DNA of 64,000 nucleotides, from assembly GCA_020633055.1 (NCBI GenBank), contig JACKEJ010000010.1:186001-250000 (forward strand), given 5' to 3'. A program made the position numbers and the translations under genes. This DNA comes from Sandaracinaceae bacterium (GTDB taxonomy: Bacteria; Myxococcota_A; Polyangia; Polyangiales; Houyiibacteriaceae). Below are positions 33,309 to 40,991 of the stretch, one piece after another. The notes below the pieces were generated by a model. The model made no database searches, was not told where the DNA came from, and worked only from the letters and a program-made list of their open reading frames with translations. Every line of letters begins with the position of its first letter. Position 1 is the first letter of the stretch.

Positions 33309-35047
33309 CAGCTCACGACTCCCGGCATGCGCGGCGCGCTCATGGCCGCAAAGAAGAGGACACGCTCTACCAGCTCACCAGCGAGCAGGAGAGACGCGCT
33401 CGAGAGCGCCACGGTGACGAGGGCGCCGAGAGGCACGCCTTCGGGGGCGCCGAAGAACACCAGCGGCAGCACCACGCCACCGAACAGGGCGAGGCCCGCG
33501 CGCAAGCCCAAGAGGCCGCGCAGCTCGCCGAGGAGGAGACGGGCGGAGCGCCCGAGGTCGCCGCCCGGGTCGCGACGGTGGCGGATGACCGACAGCTCGC
33601 CCAGGAGCTTGACGCAGGTCACGACCGCGAGCGCGGGGGCGGCGAAGCGGAGCCACGGGCGCAAGAGTGGCAGCGGGTCGGTGTGGGTCGATGCCAGCAC
33701 CACGATGGCAGCCGCGGAGCTGAAGGCCAGCCCGAGCACCACACTGGTGAGCGCAAACTTGAAGCCCGTGGCGTAGCCGTGCCACCACCTCCGCCGCGTG
33801 GCGTGGTAGAGCATCACCGAGCAGTAGACCCCGCTCGCACCCGTGAGCGCGACGGCAGGCGCCAGGACGGGGAGGGCCGCCTCCGACCACACGGGAAGCT
33901 GCGGCAACGCGCTCCACACGCTCGCTCGATCTGCCTGGAACAGCGCCGCCGCGTAGGTCACGGCGGCCCCCGCGAACGCGCCGAACGTCAGGATCTCGCG
34001 GCTGAGCCACGAGGTGCGCACGCCCAGCATCGCGCGGAAGGCGTACTGCGGTCGCCCGAGGTGAGCGGTGCTGGCGCCCAGCGCGAGGAGCCCCAACGAG
34101 AGGGCGAGGAGCCCATGCCACGGCCGGACCGCGGCGAGCGCCTCGGCGCTGAGCACGCCCTCGAAGATGGACCCGACCCAGAACGCGCCCACGGAGAGCT
34201 GCGTCAGCACCAACATCCAGACCAGCGGCGTGTGGATGTGCGCTGGGCGCACCGCGTGGAAGTCTGCCGGGAGCGTGTTCGCTGGCATGACCCGCGTGCC
34301 CACGTAGCGCGTGGTGGGGACGCTGATGCTCGACGAGGGCGCGCCCGGCACCAGGCTGCCTTCGCTGGCCACGGCGCGCGCCTCGTTGACGTCCACCAGC
34401 TTGATGGAGATGGCGTGTGTCGGGCACGCCTGCACGCACGCTGGGGCCTCCCCCTCGGCGAGGCGATCGGAGCACATGTCGCACTTGCGCACGATGCCCT
34501 TCTTGGGGTTGTACTGGGGCACGTCGTAGGCGCAGGTGAACATGCAGTACTGGCAGCCGATGCACTGGTCGTCGAGGTGTCGGACAATCCCCGTCTCGGG
34601 GTTCTTTTCGTACGCGCCGACCGGGCAGCCCTTCATGCACGCCGGCTCGAGGCAGTGATGACAAGCCGTCGTGACCGTCTGCTGGAAGGGCTGCGTGATG
34701 TCACCGCCGTGCAGCACGCCCACCGCGCGCCACGTCTCGCTCTCGTCGAGCCCGTTCAGGCTGTGGCAAGCCGTGACGCACGCCTTGCAGCCCGAGCAGG
34801 CGTCCAGGTTCACTTCGAAGGCGTACTGCTGTCCGGGTCCCGGAGCGGTGGCCGGCAGCAGCGAGCGGTAGATGGGCTCCAGCAGCGGCGTGGTCGCGTC
34901 GTCGTGGAGCTGGCTGAAGCGCTCGACGGCGCTCATGTCTCCCTGGTCCGCCAGCAGCTGATCCAGGAGCGGGAGCCGACGTTTGCTGACCGCCGGGGCC
35001 AGCGCTTCGCTGTCGAGGATGGGTAGACTCGCCGTGCCGGTCGACAT
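33308..35047 (-). CDS. DmsB-DmsC-like fusion: four-cluster ferredoxin plus membrane quinol anchor
   Basis: This 579-residue protein fuses two subunits that are usually separate. Residues about 75-215 are a DmsB-type electron-transfer unit with sixteen Cys in four groups: 84/87/90/94, 129/132/137/141, 162/165/168/172 and 189/192/204/208. Residues about 260-575 are a DmsC-like anchor with about eight hydrophobic helices (HTPLVWMLVLTQLSVGAFW at the start). It would pass electrons from membrane quinol to the nitrate reductase encoded next. That is unusual for a cytoplasmic assimilatory enzyme, which normally uses NADH or ferredoxin. It lies nine bases after the nirBD gene. Confidence 0.88.
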   Translation of the reverse strand: MSTGTASLPILDSEALAPAVSKRRLPLLDQLLADQGDMSAVERFSQLHDDATTPLLEPIYRSLLPATAPGPGQQYAFEVNLDACSGCKACVTACHSLNGLDESETWRAVGVLHGGDITQPFQQTVTTACHHCLEPACMKGCPVGAYEKNPETGIVRHLDDQCIGCQYCMFTCAYDVPQYNPKKGIVRKCDMCSDRLAEGEAPACVQACPTHAISIKLVDVNEARAVASEGSLVPGAPSSSISVPTTRYVGTRVMPANTLPADFHAVRPAHIHTPLVWMLVLTQLSVGAFWVGSIFEGVLSAEALAAVRPWHGLLALSLGLLALGASTAHLGRPQYAFRAMLGVRTSWLSREILTFGAFAGAAVTYAAALFQADRASVWSALPQLPVWSEAALPVLAPAVALTGASGVYCSVMLYHATRRRWWHGYATGFKFALTSVVLGLAFSSAAAIVVLASTHTDPLPLLRPWLRFAAPALAVVTCVKLLGELSVIRHRRDPGGDLGRSARLLLGELRGLLGLRAGLALFGGVVLPLVFFGAPEGVPLGALVTVALSSASLLLAGELVERVLFFAAMSAPRMPGVVS

Positions 35048-35056
35048 ACGCGCGCC

Positions 35057-38000
35057 TCACTCCGCCGCGTGGGCGTGGCAGGAGGAACGCGCTGCGCAGA
35101 GCTGGTCCGCGAGCGCGCTGGCGGGCGGCACGCGGGCGAACACGCGCCCGTCCTGCACCTCCACCGGGAAGGTCATGATCTGGTAGTCCTCGCCGCTCAG
35201 GCACTCGCCGCTCACCAGCGAGAAGCTCTTCTTGTGCATCGGGCAGACCACCTTGGGCTCCCCCTTGGCGTCGCCCAGCAGACCGCGCGCCAGCACCATG
35301 TCCTCCTGGTGCGGGCACATGTTCTGCGTGGCGTACCACTCCCCGCGTGAGGCGAAGTGATAGATGGCCAGCTGCACCTCGCCGTGCCGAACGGCCATGC
35401 CCCCTTCGGCCGGGAACGCGTCCGCCTCGCCGAAGTACACCAGCTCGTCCTTCGCTACCCCTCCCTCGGTCGTCGTCACCACCGGCAGGCGCAGCTTCCG
35501 GGGTGCGGCGGGAGGATCCCAGTCCGCCACGCGGTGCTGCCCACGCTGCTCGATCATGAACACGTTGTCGTCCGGGTCGTCGCTGTTCGCGAAGTGCCGA
35601 AAGCGGGCGCGCTGCTCGGGGTCGCGCACCACCGCGGCCCATTCGCACTGGTACGTCTCCACCAGGTGCGCCGCCATCTGCTCCAGCTCCGCGCCGAGGC
35701 CGAGGGTGTCGTGGACCACCACATCACGCACGTGCTCGATGCCGCCCTCGAGCTTGTCGAGCCACACCGACGTGCGCGTGAGGCGGTCGGCGGTGCACAT
35801 GTAGTACATGAGGAAGCGGTCGATGTACCGGATGAGCGTGGGCTCATCGAGGTCGGTCGCGAGGAGGTCCGCGTGGCGCGGCTTGGCGCCGCCGTTGCCG
35901 CACACGTAGAGGTTCCAGCCCGACTCCGTCGCGATGACGCCGAAGTCCTTGCTCTGCGCCTCGGCACACTCGCGCACGCAGCCGCTGACGGCGCTCTTCA
36001 GCTTGTGGGGCGCGCGGATGCCGCGGTAGCGCTCCTCCAGCCGGATGGCCAAGCCCACCGAGTCGTCGATGCCGTAGCGACACCACGTGGACCCGACGCA
36101 GCTCTTCACCGTGCGGAGCCCCTTGGCGTATGCGTGACCGCTCTCGAAGCCGCTTTCCACCAGCTCCTCCCAGATGTCGGGGAGCTTCTCGAGCGTGGCG
36201 CCGAACATGTCCACACGCTGCCCACCCGTGATCTTGGTGTAGAGCCCGTAGCGCTGCGCGATCTCGCCCAGTCGGATGAGCCCCTCGGGCGTGATCTCGC
36301 CGCCCGGGATGCGCGGCACCACCGAGTACAGGCCGCGCCGCTGGATGTTCGCGAGGAAGCGGTCGTTGGTGTCCTGTAGGGTGGCGTGCTTCGCGAGGAT
36401 CATCTCGTTCTGCAGGCTGGCGAAGATGCTGGCCGCGGTGGGCTTGCACACCTCGCAGCCGTGCCCGCCCGTCCCGTGCTCGCGCAGCAACTCCTCGAAG
36501 GTGTCGATGCCGCGCACGCGCACCACGTCGAACAGCTCACGGCGCGTGAGGTCGAAGTGCTCGCACAGGCGCTTGCGCGTGCTGCGACCCATCGCCGCGA
36601 GCCCCATGTCCAGCAGGTCCACCACCTGCGGCAGGCAGCCGCCGCAGGACGTGCCGGCCTTGGTGCAGGACTTGAGCGCGGAGAGCTCGCACGCGCCGCC
36701 GCTGACCGCCTGCAGGATGGCGCCCTTGCTGACGTTGTTGCACGAGCACACCTGGGCCGCGTCGGGGAGCGCGGCGAGCCCCGTCGCAGCCCCGCCTCCG
36801 CGGGCCCCCAGCAGCAGCTCTTCGGGCGTCCCGGGGATGGGCTCCCCGCTGCGCGCGTAGTGCGTGAGGGTCCCGTAGGCGGAGGCGTCGCCGAGCAGCA
36901 TGCCGCCCAGCACATGCTGCGCGGAGGCGTCGAGGATGAGCTTCTTGTACACGCCCGACGTGAAGTCCTGGAACGCGACCACCTGCGCGTCGCTGCGGCT
37001 CTCGTCGGCGAAGGGGTCGCCGAAGCTCGCCACGTCAACGCCCATGAGCTTCAGCTTGCAAGAGAGGTCCGCCCCCTCGAAGCGCGCCTCGGGCTCGCCG
37101 GTGAGCGCCCGCGCGAGCACCTCGGCCATCTCGTAGCCGGGCGCGACCAGCCCGTAGATCATGCCGCGGTGCAGCGCGCACTCGCCGATGGCGTACACGT
37201 CGGGCGCGCTGGTCGCGAGGCTGTCGTCCACCTGGATGCCGCCGCGCTCCCCGACCGCGATGCCGGCCTCGCGGGCCAGCTCGTCGCGCGGCCGGATGCC
37301 CGCGGACACCACCACCATGTCGAACGGCAGCTCGTCGGTCTGCGTCAGGAGCCCCGTCACCGCCGGGTCGCCGAGCACCTCGCGGGTGGCGCAGCCCACG
37401 TGCACGGGCACGCCCATGCGCTCGATCTCGCGGCGAAGTAGGCGCCCGCCGATGGCGTCGAGCTGCCGGGGCATGAGCCGGTCGGCCATCTCCACCACGT
37501 GCGTGGTGACACCGCACTCCTGCACGGCGCGGGCGGCCTCGAGCCCCAACAAGCCGCCGCCGAGCACGGCACAGCGCGTTGCCCCCTGCGCATAGGCGCG
37601 AATGGCGTCGAGGTCCTCGAGGGTGCGGTACACGAACACGCCCGGGCGCTCGATGCCGGGCATGCGCGGCACGAACGCGGAAGACCCCGTGGCCAGCACC
37701 AGGTGGTCGTAGGCGCAGCGCTCACCGCTCTCCGTGACCACCTCGCGCGCGTCGAGATCCACGCGCGTGATCTTCGCGCTGGTGCGCAGCTCGATGTCGT
37801 TGTTCGCGTACCACGTGCGCGTGGCGAGCAGCAGCGGATCGGCGCTCGAGAGCTGGAAATACTTCGTCAGCTGGACGCGATCGTAGGCGGGCCAGGGCTC
37901 CTCTCCGAACACGATGATTCGGGTTGTTTGCGCGTTTGTTCGCCGACGAAGTTGGTCGCAAAAGCGCTGACTGACCATGCCGTTCCCGACGACCACCACG

Positions 38001-38077
38001 GTGCCGGCGACCGGCCCGAGGAGGCCAGTTTTCACGGATTTCGACGACTCTCGATCATGCGTGGGTGCGTTTGTCAC
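35057..38077 (-). CDS. nirB: Nitrite reductase NirB-NirD fusion, NAD(P)H-dependent
   Basis: This 1006-residue protein reduces nitrite to ammonium. Residues about 24-410 are the FAD/NAD(P)H domain (VVVVGNGMVSQRF and LGGGLLGLEAA). A BFD [2Fe-2S] domain has Cys444, Cys446, Cys478 and Cys481. The sirohaem and [4Fe-4S] site uses Cys660, Cys666, Cys700 and Cys704. Residues about 875-990 are a Rieske NirD domain with Cys921-His923 and Cys945-His948, all kept. NirD is usually a separate protein or lacks Rieske ligands in enterobacteria. It starts at a GTG with GAGG just ahead. It is the first gene of the operon. Confidence 0.95.
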   Translation of the reverse strand: MTNAPTHDRESSKSVKTGLLGPVAGTVVVVGNGMVSQRFCDQLRRRTNAQTTRIIVFGEEPWPAYDRVQLTKYFQLSSADPLLLATRTWYANNDIELRTSAKITRVDLDAREVVTESGERCAYDHLVLATGSSAFVPRMPGIERPGVFVYRTLEDLDAIRAYAQGATRCAVLGGGLLGLEAARAVQECGVTTHVVEMADRLMPRQLDAIGGRLLRREIERMGVPVHVGCATREVLGDPAVTGLLTQTDELPFDMVVVSAGIRPRDELAREAGIAVGERGGIQVDDSLATSAPDVYAIGECALHRGMIYGLVAPGYEMAEVLARALTGEPEARFEGADLSCKLKLMGVDVASFGDPFADESRSDAQVVAFQDFTSGVYKKLILDASAQHVLGGMLLGDASAYGTLTHYARSGEPIPGTPEELLLGARGGGAATGLAALPDAAQVCSCNNVSKGAILQAVSGGACELSALKSCTKAGTSCGGCLPQVVDLLDMGLAAMGRSTRKRLCEHFDLTRRELFDVVRVRGIDTFEELLREHGTGGHGCEVCKPTAASIFASLQNEMILAKHATLQDTNDRFLANIQRRGLYSVVPRIPGGEITPEGLIRLGEIAQRYGLYTKITGGQRVDMFGATLEKLPDIWEELVESGFESGHAYAKGLRTVKSCVGSTWCRYGIDDSVGLAIRLEERYRGIRAPHKLKSAVSGCVRECAEAQSKDFGVIATESGWNLYVCGNGGAKPRHADLLATDLDEPTLIRYIDRFLMYYMCTADRLTRTSVWLDKLEGGIEHVRDVVVHDTLGLGAELEQMAAHLVETYQCEWAAVVRDPEQRARFRHFANSDDPDDNVFMIEQRGQHRVADWDPPAAPRKLRLPVVTTTEGGVAKDELVYFGEADAFPAEGGMAVRHGEVQLAIYHFASRGEWYATQNMCPHQEDMVLARGLLGDAKGEPKVVCPMHKKSFSLVSGECLSGEDYQIMTFPVEVQDGRVFARVPPASALADQLCAARSSCHAHAAE

Positions 38078-38185
38078 ACCTCAAAGCTAGGCGATAGCGG
38101 GACAAGCGCAATCGTTGTCAGTCGAAGTTAACGACCCGATATGCTGGCGAAACACGGTTTATTTCCGAACCGCGAACGGCTTGTT

Positions 38186-38671
38186 TCAGCTGTGTGTCCG
38201 AGGGTCCAGGTCGTAGCGTGAGCCAGGCTTGTGGAAGGTCGTCCGCAGCTGCCGGAGCAGCACCCCGTGGAACGCCCTTCCGTCTGCACCGACGGGCAAT
38301 TGCCCGCGGACCAGCCAGCCGAAGATGAGCTGTCCGATGCCCGTCATCCCGCCCCCCACCTGCCCGATCCAGCCGATCAACCCCACGCCCGCCTGACCGA
38401 TCGCGAGCAGCCCAGCGGCGAGCTGACCGGTGGCGAAGAACACGCCCGCGCCATAGAGCGTGAGGGAGACCAGGCCGATGCCCGCGAGGCCGACCACCAC
38501 GACGCCATTGCCGCCTCCGAAGGCGAGCCAGCAGGGCTCCATCGGACCGACGCACACCGGCTCCATCCCGAAGATGGTGACGGGCGCGTCGGAGGACCCG
38601 AGCAGGCCGGCGAAGCCCAGGCCGATGCCGGTGGCGAGGGTAGCGCCGAGAATGACGAAGAGGCGAGCCAT
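38186..38671 (-). CDS. Glycine-rich membrane protein, hypothetical
   Basis: This 161-residue protein begins with a hydrophobic segment (LFVILGATLATGIGLGFAGLL). It has several Gly-rich hydrophobic stretches (GVGLIGWIGQVGGGMTGIGQLIFGWL), with IGQ or GxxGxG recurring about every ten residues, which suggests glycine-zipper packing of helices. A Cys pair occurs in PVCVGPMEPCWLAF. The last 30 residues are polar. No family was recognised. It lies upstream of the nitrite reductase on the same strand, but a 108-base gap argues for a separate unit. The opposite-facing FadR-type gene starts 111 bases away. Confidence 0.75.
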   Translation of the reverse strand: MARLFVILGATLATGIGLGFAGLLGSSDAPVTIFGMEPVCVGPMEPCWLAFGGGNGVVVVGLAGIGLVSLTLYGAGVFFATGQLAAGLLAIGQAGVGLIGWIGQVGGGMTGIGQLIFGWLVRGQLPVGADGRAFHGVLLRQLRTTFHKPGSRYDLDPRTHS

Positions 38672-38782
38672 GCAGGGATTCTGTCCCATCGCGGGGGCCG
38701 ATAGTAGCTGCCGCCGGGCTGCCGAGGTCGTAAGCTGATCTGACCAGTTGACAAGCGGACCGAGAACGATGACCATGAGCTC

Positions 38783-39517
38783 ATGCTGCGTCCCATCACC
38801 CGCCAGTCCATCGCGGCCTCGGTCTTCGACCAGCTGCGTGATCACATCGTGCAGGGGCAGCTGGCCCCCGGCGACAGTCTCCCCTCGGAGCGCGTGCTGG
38901 CCGAGCAGCTGGGGGTGAACCGTGGCGCCGTCCGTGAGGGCCTGAAGCGCCTCGAGCAGGCTGGGCTCGTGAGCATCCAGCAGGGGGAGACCACGCAGGT
39001 GCGCGACTTTCGGCGCACGGCTGGGCTCGAGCTCCTCGGCACCATGCTGCTCCGGGCGGACGGCACCATCGACACCGCGGTCGCGCGCAGCATCGTCGAG
39101 CTGCGCTCGGAGCTCGCCCCCGTCATCGCGCGGCTGGCCGTCCGGCGGGCCTCGGAGCAGCACTTGGACCGGGTCGACGCGGCGGTGGCGGCCATGCGCG
39201 CGACGAGCAACCTCGACGAGCTGCAGCACGCGGCCCTCCACTTCTGGACCGCGGTCGTGGACGGAACGCAGAACGTCGCGCTGCAGCTGGCGATGGGCTC
39301 GCTTTCCCGCTCGTACGGCGCGGTGCTGTCGCAGCTGGCCAGCGTGATGGCCGCCGAGGTGCGGGCCACCGAAGACTACGCGGCGCTGGCGAGCGCGCTG
39401 CGGGGCCGCCGCGAGCCATCTGCGGTGAAGCGCGCCCAGAAGATCGTCGCGCTCGGTGCCGACGCTGTCGGCGGTGTCATCGACGCCGTGAGCGCCTTTC
39501 AAGGAGAAGCCCGATGA
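38783..39517 (+). CDS. FadR/GntR-family transcriptional regulator
   Basis: This 244-residue regulator has a GntR winged helix at about 8-75 (SIAASVFDQLRDHIVQGQLAPGDSLPSERVLAEQLGV, then RGAVREGLKRLEQAGL). It also has a helical FadR/FCD-type effector domain at about 90-230. FadR-type regulators bind acyl-CoA or organic acids. The stop overlaps the start of a fatty-acid hydroxylase gene (ATGA), so that gene is the likely target. No clear ribosome site precedes the ATG at 38783. A candidate operator was not convincing. The Arg-Glu pair of the recognition helix (NRGAVREGL) is typical of the family. Confidence 0.92.
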   Translation: MLRPITRQSIAASVFDQLRDHIVQGQLAPGDSLPSERVLAEQLGVNRGAVREGLKRLEQAGLVSIQQGETTQVRDFRRTAGLELLGTMLLRADGTIDTAVARSIVELRSELAPVIARLAVRRASEQHLDRVDAAVAAMRATSNLDELQHAALHFWTAVVDGTQNVALQLAMGSLSRSYGAVLSQLASVMAAEVRATEDYAALASALRGRREPSAVKRAQKIVALGADAVGGVIDAVSAFQGEAR

Positions 39518-40239
39518 GCACACCTAGCGCAGCGCCCCGAACCTTCGCCGACGTCCCGACCACGAGCGGTGACACGGAGGCCAGAGCCAGACCGGCCAGC
39601 GTCCGTTCGCTGCCGGACGCCCTGCGCCTCTTCTTCTCCCACGCGAGCCCCCGCCTGCTCGGCGGCAAGGCGCTGCTCTTCCTGCTGGTGCGTCCTCTGC
39701 TGGGCCCCTTTGGCTGGGGTGACGTGTTCCTCGTCGTGGGGATTGGGCTGTACTGGCCGTTCCAGGAGTGGTTCCTCCACACCAAGGTGCTGCACCGCAA
39801 GCCGTCCACGCTGGGCCCCCTCACGCTCGACACCTACTTCGCGCGCCGTCACCGGGAACACCACCAGCGCCCGTGGGACATCGAGACCGCGTTCCTGCCG
39901 CTGCGCGTGCTGGTGCCCCTCATCCCCGTGAACATCGCGCTCTTCACCCTCGCGACGCCCACGCTGGGACTGGCCGCCACGGGCATCACCGCCATGACCG
40001 CCGCCAGCCTGCTCTACGAGTGGACGCACTTCCTGACCCACACGGGGTACAAGCCGAAGAGCGCGCTCTATCGCAAAATCCGGCGCAACCACCGCATGCA
40101 TCACTTCCGCAACGAGCAGTACTGGCACGGGTTCACCGTCCCGTTCGTGGACGAGCTCTTCGGGACCGGCCCGGACCCGCGCGACGTCCCCCAGAGCGAG
40201 AGCTGCTACTCGCTGGGTGTCGCCCCTGGGCGGTCGTAA
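39514..40239 (+). CDS. Fatty acid hydroxylase / sterol desaturase superfamily membrane enzyme
   Basis: This 241-residue protein has the His-box pattern of the di-iron hydroxylase superfamily: HTKVLHR near 90, RRHREHHQRPW near 112-121, EWTHFLTHTGY near 169-179 and RRNHRMHHF near 190-198. It has about four membrane helices. It adds a hydroxyl group or a double bond to a lipid (fatty acid, sterol or carotenoid). Its length and the EWTHFLTH box resemble bacterial fatty-acid 2-hydroxylases. It is coupled to the FadR-type regulator by a 4-bp overlap. The N-terminal 35 residues are Thr/Ala-rich and cytoplasmic. Confidence 0.88.
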   Translation: MSTPSAAPRTFADVPTTSGDTEARARPASVRSLPDALRLFFSHASPRLLGGKALLFLLVRPLLGPFGWGDVFLVVGIGLYWPFQEWFLHTKVLHRKPSTLGPLTLDTYFARRHREHHQRPWDIETAFLPLRVLVPLIPVNIALFTLATPTLGLAATGITAMTAASLLYEWTHFLTHTGYKPKSALYRKIRRNHRMHHFRNEQYWHGFTVPFVDELFGTGPDPRDVPQSESCYSLGVAPGRS

Positions 40240-40281
40240 GCGCCCACAGGCCGTTCCACGAGTCGCATGGGCCAGACGAAA

Positions 40282-40297
40282 GTAGTAACGTGACTAC
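40282..40297. promoter_or_regulatory. Palindromic operator upstream of toxin-antitoxin genes
   Basis: A 16-bp near-perfect palindrome, GTAGTnACGTnACTAC, lies 21 bases before the antitoxin start. Phd/YefM antitoxins bind such short palindromes to repress their own operon, so this is the likely autoregulatory site. Confidence 0.55.
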
Positions 40298-40298
40298 A

Positions 40299-40311
40299 CC
40301 CTTCACAAGGG
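40299..40311 (+). promoter_or_regulatory. Small hairpin covering the antitoxin ribosome binding site
   Basis: CCCTT pairs with AAGGG over a 3-base loop, and the second arm is part of the AAGGGGG ribosome binding site seven bases ahead of the antitoxin ATG. The stem is short, so any effect on translation would be modest. Confidence 0.35.
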
Positions 40312-40317
40312 GGAATC

Positions 40318-40572
40318 ATGGCCATCACGACACTATCCAGCCGTGAGCTGAACCAGGACATCGGACGCGCCAAGCGCGCCGCGAAGGACGGGCCGGTTTT
40401 CATCACGGACCGAGGCAAGCCAGCACACGTCCTCCTGAGCATCGAAGAGTACGAACGCCTCACCGCCCATCGACGCAGCCTCGTCGAGACCTTGGCGATG
40501 GAAGGGCTGTCGGACATCGAGTTCGAAGCCCCACAGTTCGACATCGTCGCTGAGAAGCTCGAGTTCCCATGA
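40318..40572 (+). CDS. Type II antitoxin, Phd/YefM family
   Basis: This 84-residue protein matches the Phd/YefM antitoxin pattern. The N-terminal DNA-binding part is LSSRELNQDIGRAKRAA...GPVFITDRGKPAHVLLSIEEYERL, and an acidic C-terminal tail neutralises the toxin. The gene is directly followed by a PIN-domain toxin with a 4-bp ATGA overlap. A strong ribosome site (AAGGGGG) and a palindromic operator precede it. It is probably auto-repressed. Confidence 0.93.
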   Translation: MAITTLSSRELNQDIGRAKRAAKDGPVFITDRGKPAHVLLSIEEYERLTAHRRSLVETLAMEGLSDIEFEAPQFDIVAEKLEFP

Positions 40573-40991
40573 TGTTCCTGCTGGACACCAACGTGCTGTC
40601 CGAGCTCCGAAAGCTGGGCGACGGCAAGGCCGCTCCGCCCGTGGTCGCGTGGCTCTCGAAGATCGATTCGAGCCGCTGCTTCATCTCCGCCCTGACGCTG
40701 ATGGAGATCGAGATCGGGGTGCTGCGGGTGGAGCGACGCGACACCGTTCAGGGTGCCCTTCTGCGTGCGTGGATGGACGAGCGCGTGAAGCCCGAGTTCT
40801 CCACACGGACCCTCCCGGTGGACGCCGAGGTCGCGCTTCGCTGCGCGAATCTGCACCTACCGGACCCAAGGTCCGAACGTGACGCCCTGATCGCGGCGAC
40901 TGCACTGGTCCACGGCATGACCGTCGTGACACGCAACACGACGGACTTCAGAGCCACTGGCGTCCTGCTGCACGATCCATGGCAAGCGTGA
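40569..40991 (+). CDS. Type II toxin, PIN-domain ribonuclease (VapC/FitB-like)
   Basis: This 140-residue PIN-domain protein should be a metal-dependent ribonuclease. The acidic residues are in place: Asp6 in LLDTNVLSE, Glu near 46 in LMEIEIG, Asp near 104 in ERDALIAATA and Asp near 125 in NTTDF. VapC-type toxins usually cut tRNA or rRNA. The pairing with a Phd/YefM antitoxin, and the LLDTNVLSELRK start, are typical of the FitB-like branch. The last 13 bases overlap the start of a peptidyl-tRNA hydrolase gene, which is unusual for a toxin-antitoxin unit. Confidence 0.93.
   Translation: MMFLLDTNVLSELRKLGDGKAAPPVVAWLSKIDSSRCFISALTLMEIEIGVLRVERRDTVQGALLRAWMDERVKPEFSTRTLPVDAEVALRCANLHLPDPRSERDALIAATALVHGMTVVTRNTTDFRATGVLLHDPWQA

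Noticed and set aside
31782..35026. Long plus-strand frames opposite the nitrate reductase and anchor genes
   Set aside because: No domain; the minus strand holds sixteen cluster Cys and molybdopterin motifs.
38078..38185. Sigma-54 promoter or riboswitch ahead of the nitrite reductase
   Set aside because: No GG-N10-GC pattern with proper spacing and no convincing stem system was found; the 108 bases hold nothing I can name.
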